From NCBI GenBank assembly GCA_965230485.1, contig CBDDLA010000001.1, positions 2,790,001 to 2,854,000 of the forward strand: DNA of 64,000 nt, in the 5' to 3' direction. This document shows positions 15,816 to 23,576 of this stretch, in pieces; the stretch's first letter is position 1, and every line of letters begins with the position of its first letter. Source of the DNA: Putridiphycobacter sp965230485. Lineage in GTDB: Bacteria > Bacteroidota > Bacteroidia > Flavobacteriales_D > Crocinitomicaceae. A model generated the notes under the pieces. The model was not told the DNA's origin and searched no databases. It saw nothing but the letters and a program-made list of their open reading frames with translations. Made by a program: the position numbers and the translations under genes.

Positions 15816-16585
15816 TCAATTCCAAAACGATTACATTTTTAGGGACAGGCACATCACAAGGTGTACCAGTTATAGCCTGTGAGTGTGAAGTCTGTCAATC
15901 AAATAATGAAAAAGATAAACGTTTGAGAACCTCTATCATGATCAGTTATAATAACAAAAATCTGGTTATTGACACAGGTCCTGATTTTAGGCAGCAAATG
16001 CTGCGTGAAAACGTCAGACATTTAGAAGCCATTTTATTTACACACGAACATAAGGATCACATTGCAGGGATGGATGATATTCGAGCATTTAATTTTCAGT
16101 CGAAACAGGATATGCCTATTTATGCAACTGAACAAGTTCAAACGGCCTTAAAGCGCGAGTTTCATTATGTATTTTCCGATTTTCAGTACCCAGGCATTCC
16201 TAAAGTAGTGGTTAATACCCTCAATACTTCCCCATTCGATTTATTTGATAAAACCATTCACCCCATAGAAGTGATGCATTATAAGCTGCCAGTTTTAGGA
16301 TTTAGGATCGACAATTTTACATATATCACGGATGCTAATTACATTGCACCAGATCAATTAGATAAAATTCGTGGAACTGAAATATTGGTCATAAATGCGC
16401 TTCGTCAAGAGCCACATATTTCTCATTTTACGCTTCAAGAAGCTTTGGATTTAATAGCAGACATTAAGCCTAAAAAAGCCTATCTGACCCATATTAGCCA
16501 TCTGCTAGGAATGCATGATGAGGTGTCATCCACTTTGCCAAAAAATGTTGAATTGGCTTATGATGGATTAATTTTAAATTGCTAA
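15812..16585 (+). CDS. Metallo-beta-lactamase fold hydrolase, PhnP-like
   Basis: A 257-residue metal-dependent hydrolase of the PhnP / cyclic phosphodiesterase subgroup. GTGTSQGVP at residue 10 and the cysteine cluster CECEVCQSN are typical of the N-terminus of this subgroup; the zinc motif HEHKDH is near residue 77, followed by DTGPDF upstream and HISH near the end. The exact phosphodiester substrate is unknown. GTG start at 15812 overlaps the rdgB stop (GTGA), indicating translational coupling. Confidence 0.87.
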   Translation: MINSKTITFLGTGTSQGVPVIACECEVCQSNNEKDKRLRTSIMISYNNKNLVIDTGPDFRQQMLRENVRHLEAILFTHEHKDHIAGMDDIRAFNFQSKQDMPIYATEQVQTALKREFHYVFSDFQYPGIPKVVVNTLNTSPFDLFDKTIHPIEVMHYKLPVLGFRIDNFTYITDANYIAPDQLDKIRGTEILVINALRQEPHISHFTLQEALDLIADIKPKKAYLTHISHLLGMHDEVSSTLPKNVELAYDGLILNC

Positions 16586-16586
16586 G

Positions 16587-17312
16587 GTGAGACAAACGTT
16601 CTATCTAGCGGTTAGTGTTTTTTTGGTGAGCATTGTAAGTTTTATGGTATTGCAAACCCGAAAGGGGTCAAATCTTATCTTTCCAGATTTTGGAGCTACT
16701 TTGCCTCAAAGTCATCAAATATTAGGCATAGATGTATCTCACCATCAAGGTCATATTAATTGGGAATTGGCTTTAGCCATGACCATAAAAAGAGATTCAA
16801 TTTCGTTTATATATTTAAAATTAACTGAAGGAACGGATTTTAAAGATGAGCAGTCTGAAGTGAACCTTAATACCTTATCTAAAACAATTCAACCTTATGG
16901 TGTTTACCATTTCTTTAGGCCAAATAAAAGTGCTATCGCTCAAGCTAATTATTTCATTAAACACTGTCCAAAAACGATCTTGAAGCCAGTCTTGGATATT
17001 GAATTGCAAGGAGAGTTAAATGCAGAACCTTTGGTTGATTCAGTACTTGTTTTTTTAGATGAAGTAGAAAAGCAGTTAAAGGTGCGTCCAATGATTTATA
17101 CTTATGAGTCATTTTACAACGATTTTTTTAAATCATCCATTTTAGAACCAGAGTGGTTTTGGATAGCAAATTATTCAGGTAAAAGTCGCGTTTTTAATAA
17201 TTCGAACACTATTGTCTGGCAATTTTCAGAAAATGGAACCGTAGATGGGATTACTGAAAAAGTCGACTTAAATACGGCAAAACCCAATTTTTGGGAAGTA
17301 TCCAAGTGGTAG
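16587..17312 (+). CDS. Glycoside hydrolase family 25 lysozyme-like protein
   Basis: A muramidase-type TIM-barrel protein, 241 residues. One N-terminal hydrophobic segment (about 5-24) serves as signal or anchor, placing the enzyme in the envelope. GIDVSHHQGHINW near residue 48 is the GH25 opening motif; LDIEL near residue 138 carries the acidic catalytic pair region, and the end has IVWQFSENGTVDGI, the usual closing strand. The GTG start at 16587 directly follows the previous stop. A role in peptidoglycan turnover is inferred. Confidence 0.9.
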   Translation: MRQTFYLAVSVFLVSIVSFMVLQTRKGSNLIFPDFGATLPQSHQILGIDVSHHQGHINWELALAMTIKRDSISFIYLKLTEGTDFKDEQSEVNLNTLSKTIQPYGVYHFFRPNKSAIAQANYFIKHCPKTILKPVLDIELQGELNAEPLVDSVLVFLDEVEKQLKVRPMIYTYESFYNDFFKSSILEPEWFWIANYSGKSRVFNNSNTIVWQFSENGTVDGITEKVDLNTAKPNFWEVSKW

Positions 17313-17356
17313 GTTCTCGATACAATTTTGCTTGGTTGAAAAATGAAAACTAAAGC

Positions 17357-17400
17357 GTCACTTCGAGCGATTCAGCTTTGCTGAACAGTATCGAGAAGTG
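17357..17400. repeat. REP-like palindromic intergenic element
   Basis: A nested imperfect palindrome: outer arms CACTTCGA and TCGAGAAGTG, inner perfect TTCAGC/GCTGAA stem with a TTT loop. It lies between two convergent genes and could act as a bidirectional terminator. GAGCGA and GAGAAGT blocks recur in the element at 20443-20516. Confidence 0.55.
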
Positions 17401-17408
17401 CTCGATCA

Positions 17409-18272
17409 TTACAACATCTTCAAAAAATTTACTTCATCTTTTGTTAAATGCCGGTATTCTCCCCTCGGAAGATCTTTCTTGGTCAGTCCTGCAAAAAGCA
17501 CACGGTCTAATTTAACGACGTCGTATCCTACGGCATCAAACATTCGTCTTACTACTCTATACTTGCCAGAATGCAGCTCGACACCTACCTCTCTAGGTTT
17601 ATTGTTTCTTACAAATTCTACCTTGTCAGCTTTAACGAATCCACCATCATCTAACTCAACACCTGACATAAGCTGTTCCATGTCTTCAAAATTGACATTT
17701 TTGTTCACCTCAACATGGTAAATTTTTTTCATTTCATATCTCGGATGTGTGAGCTTTTTGGCCAGATCCCCATCATTAGTGAACATTAATAAGCCAGTTG
17801 TATTTCTGTCTAATCTACCAACAGGATAAATTCTTTCTTTACAAGCCTTATGAACCAATTGCATCACCGTTTTACGGCCTCTAGGGTCATCCATAGTGGT
17901 GATAAAGTCCTTGGGTTTATTTAACAATACATATCGTTTGGTTTCTTGCGAGATTAAAGCCCCATCATACCTTACTTCATCTCCAGGCTTGACCTTAAAG
18001 CCCATTTCCGTGATGGTTTCACCATTGACCTCCACGATACCGGTTGCAATGAGTACATCCGCTTCTCTACGAGAGCAAATCCCGGCATTTGACAAATACT
18101 TATTTAAGCGGATATCTTCACTAAAACTTGGCAGGGGATCTCCTTTTCGTTTAGATGAATTACCAAATCCTTTTGGTCCACCATGCGGTTTCTTTTTAAA
18201 GTCTCCTCCCTTTTTAAATGGCCTACCGCCGCCTCTATTTCCTTTAGAATGATCTCTTGATGGTTTTTTCAT
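17409..18272 (-). CDS. rluB: Pseudouridine synthase, RluB/RsuA family
   Basis: Modifies uridine in rRNA. A basic Gly/Lys/Arg-rich N-terminal tail of about 45 residues is followed by an S4 RNA-binding domain (RLNKYLSNAGICSRREAD), and the catalytic domain with GRLDRNTTGLL, whose Asp is the nucleophile. At 287 residues it is normal for Bacteroidota, where the tail is common. The ATG at 18272 is chosen because a promoter -7 element at 18291-18298 covers the upstream TTG at 18293, so that TTG cannot be in the transcript from this promoter. Confidence 0.92.
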   Translation of the reverse strand: MKKPSRDHSKGNRGGGRPFKKGGDFKKKPHGGPKGFGNSSKRKGDPLPSFSEDIRLNKYLSNAGICSRREADVLIATGIVEVNGETITEMGFKVKPGDEVRYDGALISQETKRYVLLNKPKDFITTMDDPRGRKTVMQLVHKACKERIYPVGRLDRNTTGLLMFTNDGDLAKKLTHPRYEMKKIYHVEVNKNVNFEDMEQLMSGVELDDGGFVKADKVEFVRNNKPREVGVELHSGKYRVVRRMFDAVGYDVVKLDRVLFAGLTKKDLPRGEYRHLTKDEVNFLKML

Positions 18273-18290
18273 TTGCCTTTTATTCGGCGA

Positions 18291-18298
18291 CAAATATA
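18291..18298 (-). promoter_or_regulatory. -7 promoter element before rluB
   Basis: On the minus strand TATATTTG matches TAnnTTTG and lies 18 bases before the ATG at 18272. It sets the start codon by excluding the TTG at 18293. Confidence 0.5.
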
Positions 18299-18357
18299 CG
18301 AATAATGTGACGATAGGTTAATTTATTATTCATATTGGAATAAATAGTTTGTTAATT

Positions 18358-18873
18358 TCAAAGTTCAAGTTGAGTTAATAAAAAAACTGCTAGTAATATA
18401 CAAACCATACTGAACCCAAGTCCAGCACTGCTTTGGTTTTTCCTTTGTATCTGGCTTTGTTCAGTTTGTTGTACAAACTGCATGTCAGACCCTGTGCCAT
18501 ATTTTTTTCTAAAGTCAGAATTTACTTGAATTCTCACAGCTACAGCAGAATAGTATTTCCGTGCTTCCTCACCAGTAAATCCACTCTTGATTAATATTAG
18601 TCCATTAGCGCAATTTTCCCATGCGGAATATTTTAAATTATTTATTAATTCTTGATCGGTATAGAAAGAACTATATTCATTTGATGACACTTCACCTATT
18701 TTTTCGTAGTTAAAAGGTGTAGCCTCGCCTTCATAAAAAAGATAAAATTCAGATGATTTTTCAGAGCAATTTACTTGCCGAATTGAAGTGTACGAGCTTT
18801 GCGCTGAAATGAATTTAAGGTTAAATACAAACACTAATATAACTAATAAAAAGGGAGATTTGACTGAAGGCAT
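18358..18873 (-). CDS. Hypothetical secreted or membrane-anchored protein
   Basis: 171 residues. I do not recognise the family. A signal peptide is visible at residues 1-24 (FLLVILVFVFNL, then AQS), and a C-terminal hydrophobic helix lies at about 150-168, so the middle is probably periplasmic with a membrane anchor. The segment around residues 55-115 (KIGEVSSNEY, NCANGLILI) faintly recalls YbjQ-like domains, but this is not secure. A glutamine-rich linker precedes the anchor. It stands alone between rluB and the divergent helicase. Confidence 0.65.
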   Translation of the reverse strand: MPSVKSPFLLVILVFVFNLKFISAQSSYTSIRQVNCSEKSSEFYLFYEGEATPFNYEKIGEVSSNEYSSFYTDQELINNLKYSAWENCANGLILIKSGFTGEEARKYYSAVAVRIQVNSDFRKKYGTGSDMQFVQQTEQSQIQRKNQSSAGLGFSMVCILLAVFLLTQLEL

Positions 18874-19005
18874 AGGTTATGTTTTGTCCTGTTTTACAAC
18901 AAGTTTCATGCCGACATGTTAAATGAACTCAAGATATTATACCCCTCAAGGGCTTACTGAGTAAAAAGTAAGATGTAATTATTTAAAATCAATTACCTTC
19001 GTAAT

Positions 19006-20259
19006 ATGAAATTTAACGATTATTCAATTTCTTTTGAAATTAAGCAGAATTTGGAGAACTTGAAGATGGTTAAGCCAACCGATATTCAATACAAAACCAT
19101 TTCGCCAATTATGCGCGGAGAGGATGTATTGGCTATCGCACAAACTGGGACAGGAAAAACTGCAGCCTTTGCCATTCCTATTTTAGATGGCCTTCAAAAA
19201 TCTAAAAAATCGAGAAGGAGCGAAGGCATTAAATGCCTGGTGATGGTGCCAACCCGAGAATTAGCCTTGCAGATTACAGATGCTTTTCGAGAGATTGGTA
19301 GAAACTTAAAAGTGAAAATTGGTTGTGTTTTTGGTGGTGTGGAGCAGGATGATCAAATCCTTACTTTAGAGAAAGGCATTGATATTTTAGTGACTACGCC
19401 GGGTAGAATGTTTGATTTTTTGCATCAAGGCCATATTCGTCTGAATAGAGTAGAGACGTTGGTTTTAGATGAAGCAGACCATATGTTAGATTTGGGCTTT
19501 GTTAAAGACATAGAAGATGTGATCAAGTTTTTACCTAAGAACAGGCAAACGTTATTCTTTTCGGCAACCATTGACAAAAAAATAAAAAAAATGGCCTATT
19601 CCATTATCAAGGGGAACGCCATTCATATTCAAATTTCACCTAAGGACCCTGTCTCCAAAAATGTGGAGCATTCAGTGGCACATATTAAAATGGACGATAA
19701 ACGGTTCTTTTTAGAACGGCTTATTAGAGAACAAGAAGCGGCCAAAGTACTAGTATTTGTGCGAACTCAAGTAAGGGCTGAACGCGTTTCTGCTGCTATG
19801 GAAAGGGTAATGATTGACTCAGAAACCATTCATGGCGGTAAGGCGCAAAATGAACGTACCAAAGTATTGGAGGATTTTAAATCAGGACAACTTCGATTGC
19901 TCATAGCCACTGATGTAAGCGCGAGAGGAATTGATATTCCCAATGTAGATATTGTGGTAAATTATGACATTCCGGAGCAACCTGAAAACTACGTTCACCG
20001 AGTGGGAAGGACGGGCAGAGGCACAGAAAAAGGCGTGGCATTATCGTTCTGCGCGCCTCAAGAAATTGAACTATTGGAAGCCATAGAAGCGTATACAACC
20101 AATCCAATTTCGGTGGCTGAAATTACCAAAACGGATTATAAGGAGACCTTGAATTTTAAGCAAGAAGTTGAAGGCGACTGGCGTTCAGTGATGGCTGAAA
20201 TTAACCGCTTAGACGAACTTTACGACGATAAAAAAGGCAAAAAGAAGAAAAAAAAGTAG
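19006..20259 (+). CDS. DEAD-box ATP-dependent RNA helicase, RhlE-like
   Basis: Unwinds RNA in ribosome assembly or decay. All core motifs are present in order: Q motif with PTDIQ near residue 23, AQTGTGKT near 44, PTRELA near 79, TPGR, DEAD near 152, SAT near 186, then ARGIDIP near 303 and HRVGRTGR near 327. The tail of about 50 residues ends in a lysine run, as is common for RNA-binding extensions. The -7-like TACCTTCG at 18994-19001 is only 4 bases from the ATG, so the mRNA may have almost no leader. Confidence 0.94.
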   Translation: MKFNDYSISFEIKQNLENLKMVKPTDIQYKTISPIMRGEDVLAIAQTGTGKTAAFAIPILDGLQKSKKSRRSEGIKCLVMVPTRELALQITDAFREIGRNLKVKIGCVFGGVEQDDQILTLEKGIDILVTTPGRMFDFLHQGHIRLNRVETLVLDEADHMLDLGFVKDIEDVIKFLPKNRQTLFFSATIDKKIKKMAYSIIKGNAIHIQISPKDPVSKNVEHSVAHIKMDDKRFFLERLIREQEAAKVLVFVRTQVRAERVSAAMERVMIDSETIHGGKAQNERTKVLEDFKSGQLRLLIATDVSARGIDIPNVDIVVNYDIPEQPENYVHRVGRTGRGTEKGVALSFCAPQEIELLEAIEAYTTNPISVAEITKTDYKETLNFKQEVEGDWRSVMAEINRLDELYDDKKGKKKKKK

Positions 20260-20269
20260 GTTTTTTGAT

Positions 20270-20297
20270 TTGAATTAGAAAAATACCCCTAAATTTG
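20270..20297 (+). promoter_or_regulatory. Promoter of tRNA-Gln
   Basis: TTG (20270-20272), a 17-base spacer and TAAATTTG (20290-20297) form a good TTG/TAnnTTTG promoter 11 bases before the tRNA 5' end. Confidence 0.65.
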
Positions 20298-20308
20298 CCG
20301 TCTCAAAT

Positions 20309-20381
20309 TGTCCCATGGTGTAACTGGCAACACGTCTGGTTTTGGTCCAGAAGAGTCTAGGTTCGAGCCCTAGTGGGACAA
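20309..20381 (+). tRNA. tRNA-Gln (anticodon TTG)
   Basis: A full cloverleaf can be drawn: acceptor TGTCCCA pairs with TGGGACA, anticodon stem TCTGG/CCAGA encloses loop TTTTGGT with anticodon TTG, and the T loop TTCGAGC is flanked by CTAGG-type pairing. The CCA end is not encoded. It has its own promoter and terminator. Confidence 0.93.
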
Positions 20382-20385
20382 CAGA

Positions 20386-20415
20386 AAAGCTCATCCGAGA
20401 GGATGGGCTTTTTTT
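20386..20415 (+). terminator. Intrinsic terminator of tRNA-Gln
   Basis: A 10-bp stem (20387-20396 with 20401-20410, one G-T pair), GAGA loop, then seven T. It lies 5 bases after the tRNA. A near copy occurs at 23449-23476. Confidence 0.88.
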
Positions 20416-20442
20416 GTATGTCACCACTTTTGGTTAGAACGT

Positions 20443-20516
20443 TTACACTGAGCTTGCTGAAGTGAGCTCACTAAGGCGAGATGTTACCCTGAGCGAAACG
20501 CGGAGAAGTCGAAGCA
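20443..20516. repeat. REP-like intergenic element
   Basis: The stretch holds short inverted blocks and TTACCCTGAGCGAAACGC followed by GAGAAGTCGAAG, resembling the CCTGAGCG...GTCGAAG interspersed elements of Bacteroidota. The remainder of 20517-20675 shows no gene or clear signal. Confidence 0.45.
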
Positions 20517-20675
20517 AACCCACAATCAATTTTACATGGTTATACTGTCAGGAAACTGTATCCCTTTTTTTTGTTCAATGAGTTTTAGAGGAAAGGAGTC
20601 GGAGGAAGATTGTTACAACACAAAACAGCTGATTTATAATTGGTTAAAGAGCTGCTAGAAGATTATGCTTTTTTG

Positions 20676-21116
20676 TTAGCTGTTTTTCGGATGATGAGCG
20701 CTGAAGACTTTGCTACCAACATGTTTGTCGATCATCAGAATCATCTGTTCTTTATTGTTGTCAAGTTTTTCTAAGAATTCAGAACTGACATTTAAGCCTT
20801 TTTTATGTTTCCCGGACCATCTAATTATTTCCACTAGGACTGGAATCAGATCCTTACCTTTTTTAGTGAGCTGATAAATTTTTTGGGTCCTCTGCTTTTC
20901 ATCTACTTCAGATTTTACGATTTCAAGTTTTTCAAGTCGCTTTAATCGGTCAGATAAAACATTCGTAGCTATTCCTTCTTTTGATTTTAGTAGCTCCTTA
21001 TAGAATTTTTTTCCTTCAAAAACGAAATCCCGAATGATAAGCAAACTCCACTTGTCACCTAGGAATTCGAGGGCATAATTTATTGGGCAATCGGAGCGTA
21101 ATTCACTTTTTTTCAT
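20676..21116 (-). CDS. HxlR family winged-helix regulator
   Basis: A 146-residue DNA-binding protein of the HxlR/YodB family, whose members often sense electrophiles, quinones or redox stress. The family core DCPINYALEFLGDKWSLLIIRD is near the N-terminus, with Cys10 at the position of the sensor cysteine seen in YodB-like proteins. The recognition helix region is GIATNVLSDRLKRLE. I use the ATG at 21116 rather than a GTG at 21161, since the upstream one lies within operator II and would put operator I inside the coding region. It is divergent from the operon at 21225 and likely represses it and itself. Confidence 0.88.
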   Translation of the reverse strand: MKKSELRSDCPINYALEFLGDKWSLLIIRDFVFEGKKFYKELLKSKEGIATNVLSDRLKRLEKLEIVKSEVDEKQRTQKIYQLTKKGKDLIPVLVEIIRWSGKHKKGLNVSSEFLEKLDNNKEQMILMIDKHVGSKVFSAHHPKNS

Positions 21117-21121
21117 ATAAT

Positions 21122-21176
21122 ACTTGTTTTTTGCAAGTGAATTTTTATATATTTGCATCACTTGTTTTTTGCAAGT
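21122..21176. promoter_or_regulatory. Divergent promoter with two identical operator palindromes
   Basis: Two identical 17-base sites, ACTTG-TTTTTTG-CAAGT, lie at 21122-21138 and 21160-21176, 38 bases apart. Between them is the plus-strand -7 element TATATTTG (21148-21155), with a TTG at 21124-21126 at a 21-base spacing. Site I thus covers the -33 element and site II the transcription start. This is a strong candidate binding pair for the adjacent HxlR protein. Confidence 0.75.
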
Positions 21177-21224
21177 TAATTAAAACCTTGTGAATAACCC
21201 AACTTAAATTGAAAATTATACAAT

Positions 21225-21758
21225 ATGGAAAAAATGACAAAAATTGGAGAGGCTGTTTCGCAAGCGGAAATACGAGCCAATATTAATTCGATAAACATTT
21301 CGGAATGGCTGTTTGGTCTCACGTCCAAAGAATATGAGGCTTGTGCTAAAGGGCATCAGAGTGCTGCACAAGGGACATTGCCATCAGGAAAAAGAGTATC
21401 CGTAAATGTAGAACATGTCGCAGGATTTTTCATGATACAACATTATGTAGAGACAGTATCTGAGAAAGATAGGGTACTTGTCGTATCTCCGAATACAGTA
21501 CTCTGGTTAGATGACCAAAACTATGTGATCATGCAGATTACATGGGAGCTTACCGTGAAGAAAATTGATAATCTATCAAGCTTATTGACATGCAAAGTGA
21601 TAACTGAGTCGGCGAATCAAAAGTTTGTTCAAGCCTCTAAAGACTTATCTAAAGAAATAGACCCCAAACAAAGCCCGTTTCAATTACACATTAATGAGGA
21701 GACACCATTGTTCGCAAGAGACATTGAAAAAAAGGCGATCGCAGGAGAATGGCAATAA
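21225..21758 (+). CDS. Hypothetical protein, possibly SRPBCC-like, first gene of HxlR operon
   Basis: 177 residues, no signal peptide, soluble. I do not recognise the family with certainty. The central part (about 55-130) alternates strands and ends in a WxLTVKK-type strand plus a C-terminal helix, which resembles a helix-grip (SRPBCC/START) fold like the last gene of the operon; this is only an impression. It starts 49 bases after operator II and is the first gene transcribed from the twin-operator promoter. Confidence 0.7.
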   Translation: MEKMTKIGEAVSQAEIRANINSINISEWLFGLTSKEYEACAKGHQSAAQGTLPSGKRVSVNVEHVAGFFMIQHYVETVSEKDRVLVVSPNTVLWLDDQNYVIMQITWELTVKKIDNLSSLLTCKVITESANQKFVQASKDLSKEIDPKQSPFQLHINEETPLFARDIEKKAIAGEWQ

Positions 21759-21784
21759 ATTATACTAAAGCAAACTGAAATAAT

Positions 21785-22414
21785 ATGAAAGAATCAATAT
21801 ATGCTGGCCACTTCTTACTAATGCTAATACTGCTTTCAATTAGCACGAGTCAATTAAGAGCCTCAAATTCCAATAATGAAGAATATATAACAGTGAAATA
21901 CCAGAGTGATAAAATGAAAAAACTTGATAAAAATAAAGATACAATTCAAATAAATTTAGCCGATTACGAACGATCTAATTGGACTGATCTAGAGAAAGGT
22001 AATGTGGAATTGATGATTGATTTTGTTCAAAAATTAATGAATGATCATGATTTTGAATATGTCAAAGATAAATTCGACTCACATCAATACATACAGCATA
22101 ATAGGTCAATGAATGATGGGATGGCTGGAGTAATTGAATACGTGAGCGACCTTGTAAAAAGATACCCAGATTATACATATGATGTAAAACACATTTACGT
22201 AGATGGTGACTTTGTAATATTTCATTCACATTCTACCATTAGAAGAAAACACCGTAACAAACCAGACAAGGGTGTTAATATTTTCGATACGTGGAAAATC
22301 AAAGATGGTCTGATAATCGAACATTGGGATTCGATTCAAGCTGTTGACGGATCCATGAGAATGTTCGCTTTGCTCACTGGCGGGAAAAAGAGAAACGCGA
22401 ATACACTTTACTAA
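21785..22414 (+). CDS. Secreted SnoaL/NTF2-like protein
   Basis: 209 residues. A signal peptide covers about residues 1-27 (FLLMLILLSIS, then RAS), so the product is exported. Residues 70-200 form a SnoaL-like cone domain with FVQKLMNDHDFEYV, YIQHNRSMNDG and EHWDSIQ motifs; members bind small hydrophobic molecules, some as cyclases or isomerases, others without a known reaction. It is a paralogue of the next gene, which lacks a signal peptide. The spacing is 26 bases after the previous gene. Confidence 0.85.
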   Translation: MKESIYAGHFLLMLILLSISTSQLRASNSNNEEYITVKYQSDKMKKLDKNKDTIQINLADYERSNWTDLEKGNVELMIDFVQKLMNDHDFEYVKDKFDSHQYIQHNRSMNDGMAGVIEYVSDLVKRYPDYTYDVKHIYVDGDFVIFHSHSTIRRKHRNKPDKGVNIFDTWKIKDGLIIEHWDSIQAVDGSMRMFALLTGGKKRNANTLY

Positions 22415-22435
22415 TCACAATTAACACTAAAATAA

Positions 22436-22915
22436 ATGAAATCGAATCAAATTAATTTAGACCTCTTAAAAAGAGACAGTTGGTCTAACGAAGAAAGAAG
22501 GAATGCTGAGTTTGTAATTGAATTCGTTCAGAAAATAATGAATGACCATGATTTCGAATATGTTAAAGAGAACTTTGGCTCAAACCCCTACAGACAGCAC
22601 AACCAAAGTATGATTGATGGAATTGAGGGGGTCATTCAATCTATGGAACAATTAACTTCAAACTTCCCTGATTTTTCTTATGAAGTTAAACACGTATATG
22701 TGGATAGTGAATTCGTAATAGTCCAATCACATGCTACTCTTTCAAAAGAGGATAGAGGTAACCCTCAGAAAGGCTTAAATATTTACGACACCTGGAAAGT
22801 AGTAAATAATCAAATAGTTGAGCACTGGGATGCCATTCAAGGCATAGATCAGAGAATGAGAAAGGTGGTGCTTCAAAATGGAGGGCAGTTTAGAAATGAT
22901 AACACCTATTTTTAG
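22436..22915 (+). CDS. Cytoplasmic SnoaL/NTF2-like protein
   Basis: 159 residues, the paralogue of the preceding gene without the secretion signal. The shared blocks are FVQKIMNDHDFEYVKE, YRQHNQSMIDG, VKHVYVD, NIYDTWKV and EHWDAIQ, and both end in a similar NANTLY/NDNTYF tail. The histidine and aspartate of QHN and HWD could line a ligand pocket. The tandem arrangement points to a local duplication followed by change of location. The substrate is unknown. Confidence 0.86.
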   Translation: MKSNQINLDLLKRDSWSNEERRNAEFVIEFVQKIMNDHDFEYVKENFGSNPYRQHNQSMIDGIEGVIQSMEQLTSNFPDFSYEVKHVYVDSEFVIVQSHATLSKEDRGNPQKGLNIYDTWKVVNNQIVEHWDAIQGIDQRMRKVVLQNGGQFRNDNTYF

Positions 22916-22917
22916 AA

Positions 22918-23409
22918 ATGAACAAACAATTAGAGGAAAACATTAAGATCAAAAGAGTTTCTTTTGGATTCAAAACTATTCATACTGAAATCATCATTGA
23001 CGCGGCTCCAAATGAAGTCTGGACGGTACTTACGGATACATTGAGTTATCCTGAATGGTCTAGATTCTTAGTTAAAATTGACGGTGAGATTAAGGACCAA
23101 GGTAATATCGTAACTCATTTTAAGGTTAATGATAAGAAGGACAAGCTGAACGTTATTCCACATACCATTTCAGTGAAAGAGGGAGCGTACTTTTATTGGA
23201 GCGGTAAAATGATGATGGGTATGAAAGATGATCACAGATTTATCGTAAAGCCTTATGGTCAGGGTAAATCAAAGTTTGTACAATCAGATATTGTCCGCGG
23301 TGGTTTAAGTTGGGTGTTTGGAGGATGGCTGATGAACGTTGAAAAAGAGAATTATCCCAAGTTTAATAGAGCCTTAAAGACTGAAGTTGAAAGGAGGTAC
23401 CCAAGGTAA
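22918..23409 (+). CDS. SRPBCC (START-like) domain protein
   Basis: 163 residues, cytoplasmic. The opening ETEIIIDAAPNEVWTVLTDTLSYPEWSRF is the standard N-terminal strand-helix of the polyketide-cyclase/dehydrase SRPBCC family, and the last helix carries LMNVEKENYPKFNRALKTEVERRY. Such proteins bind lipids or aromatic ligands. It follows the SnoaL gene by 2 bases and closes the operon, with a terminator 40 bases later. Confidence 0.88.
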   Translation: MNKQLEENIKIKRVSFGFKTIHTEIIIDAAPNEVWTVLTDTLSYPEWSRFLVKIDGEIKDQGNIVTHFKVNDKKDKLNVIPHTISVKEGAYFYWSGKMMMGMKDDHRFIVKPYGQGKSKFVQSDIVRGGLSWVFGGWLMNVEKENYPKFNRALKTEVERRYPR

Positions 23410-23433
23410 AAAACTAAAAACATAGTTCTGACA

Positions 23434-23442
23434 TAGTGGGAC
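23434..23442 (+). other. Short copy of the tRNA-Gln 3' end
   Basis: TAGTGGGAC is identical to the T-arm/acceptor end of tRNA-Gln at 20371-20379, and it is followed at the same distance by a terminator of similar sequence. The match is only nine bases, so it may be a remnant of a tRNA gene or of an integration site. Confidence 0.35.
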
Positions 23443-23448
23443 TACGAA

Positions 23449-23476
23449 AAAGCTATCCAGAAGGGTAGCTTTTTTT
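23449..23476 (+). terminator. Intrinsic terminator of the HxlR-controlled operon
   Basis: A 10-bp stem (23449-23458 with 23463-23472, one G-T pair), AGAA loop, then a T run. It resembles the tRNA-Gln terminator in loop and flanks. Confidence 0.85.
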
Positions 23477-23576
23477 GTGGTAATAGTTTTTGGGAATTGG
23501 ATTGAAATTGGAAGTGACGGGATTTGCGGTAGATTTACTTATGACTGATTGCTATAAGTTCATTTTAAAAAATTAT

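Noticed and set aside
18273..18293. TTG start giving seven extra residues on the RluB-like protein
   Set aside because: The TTG lies within the TATATTTG -7 element and would not be transcribed from that promoter.
20300..23480. Integrative element at tRNA-Gln with integrase
   Set aside because: No integrase, excisionase or phage-like gene in the segment, and the repeat is only about nine bases plus a similar terminator. Kept only as a possible relic.
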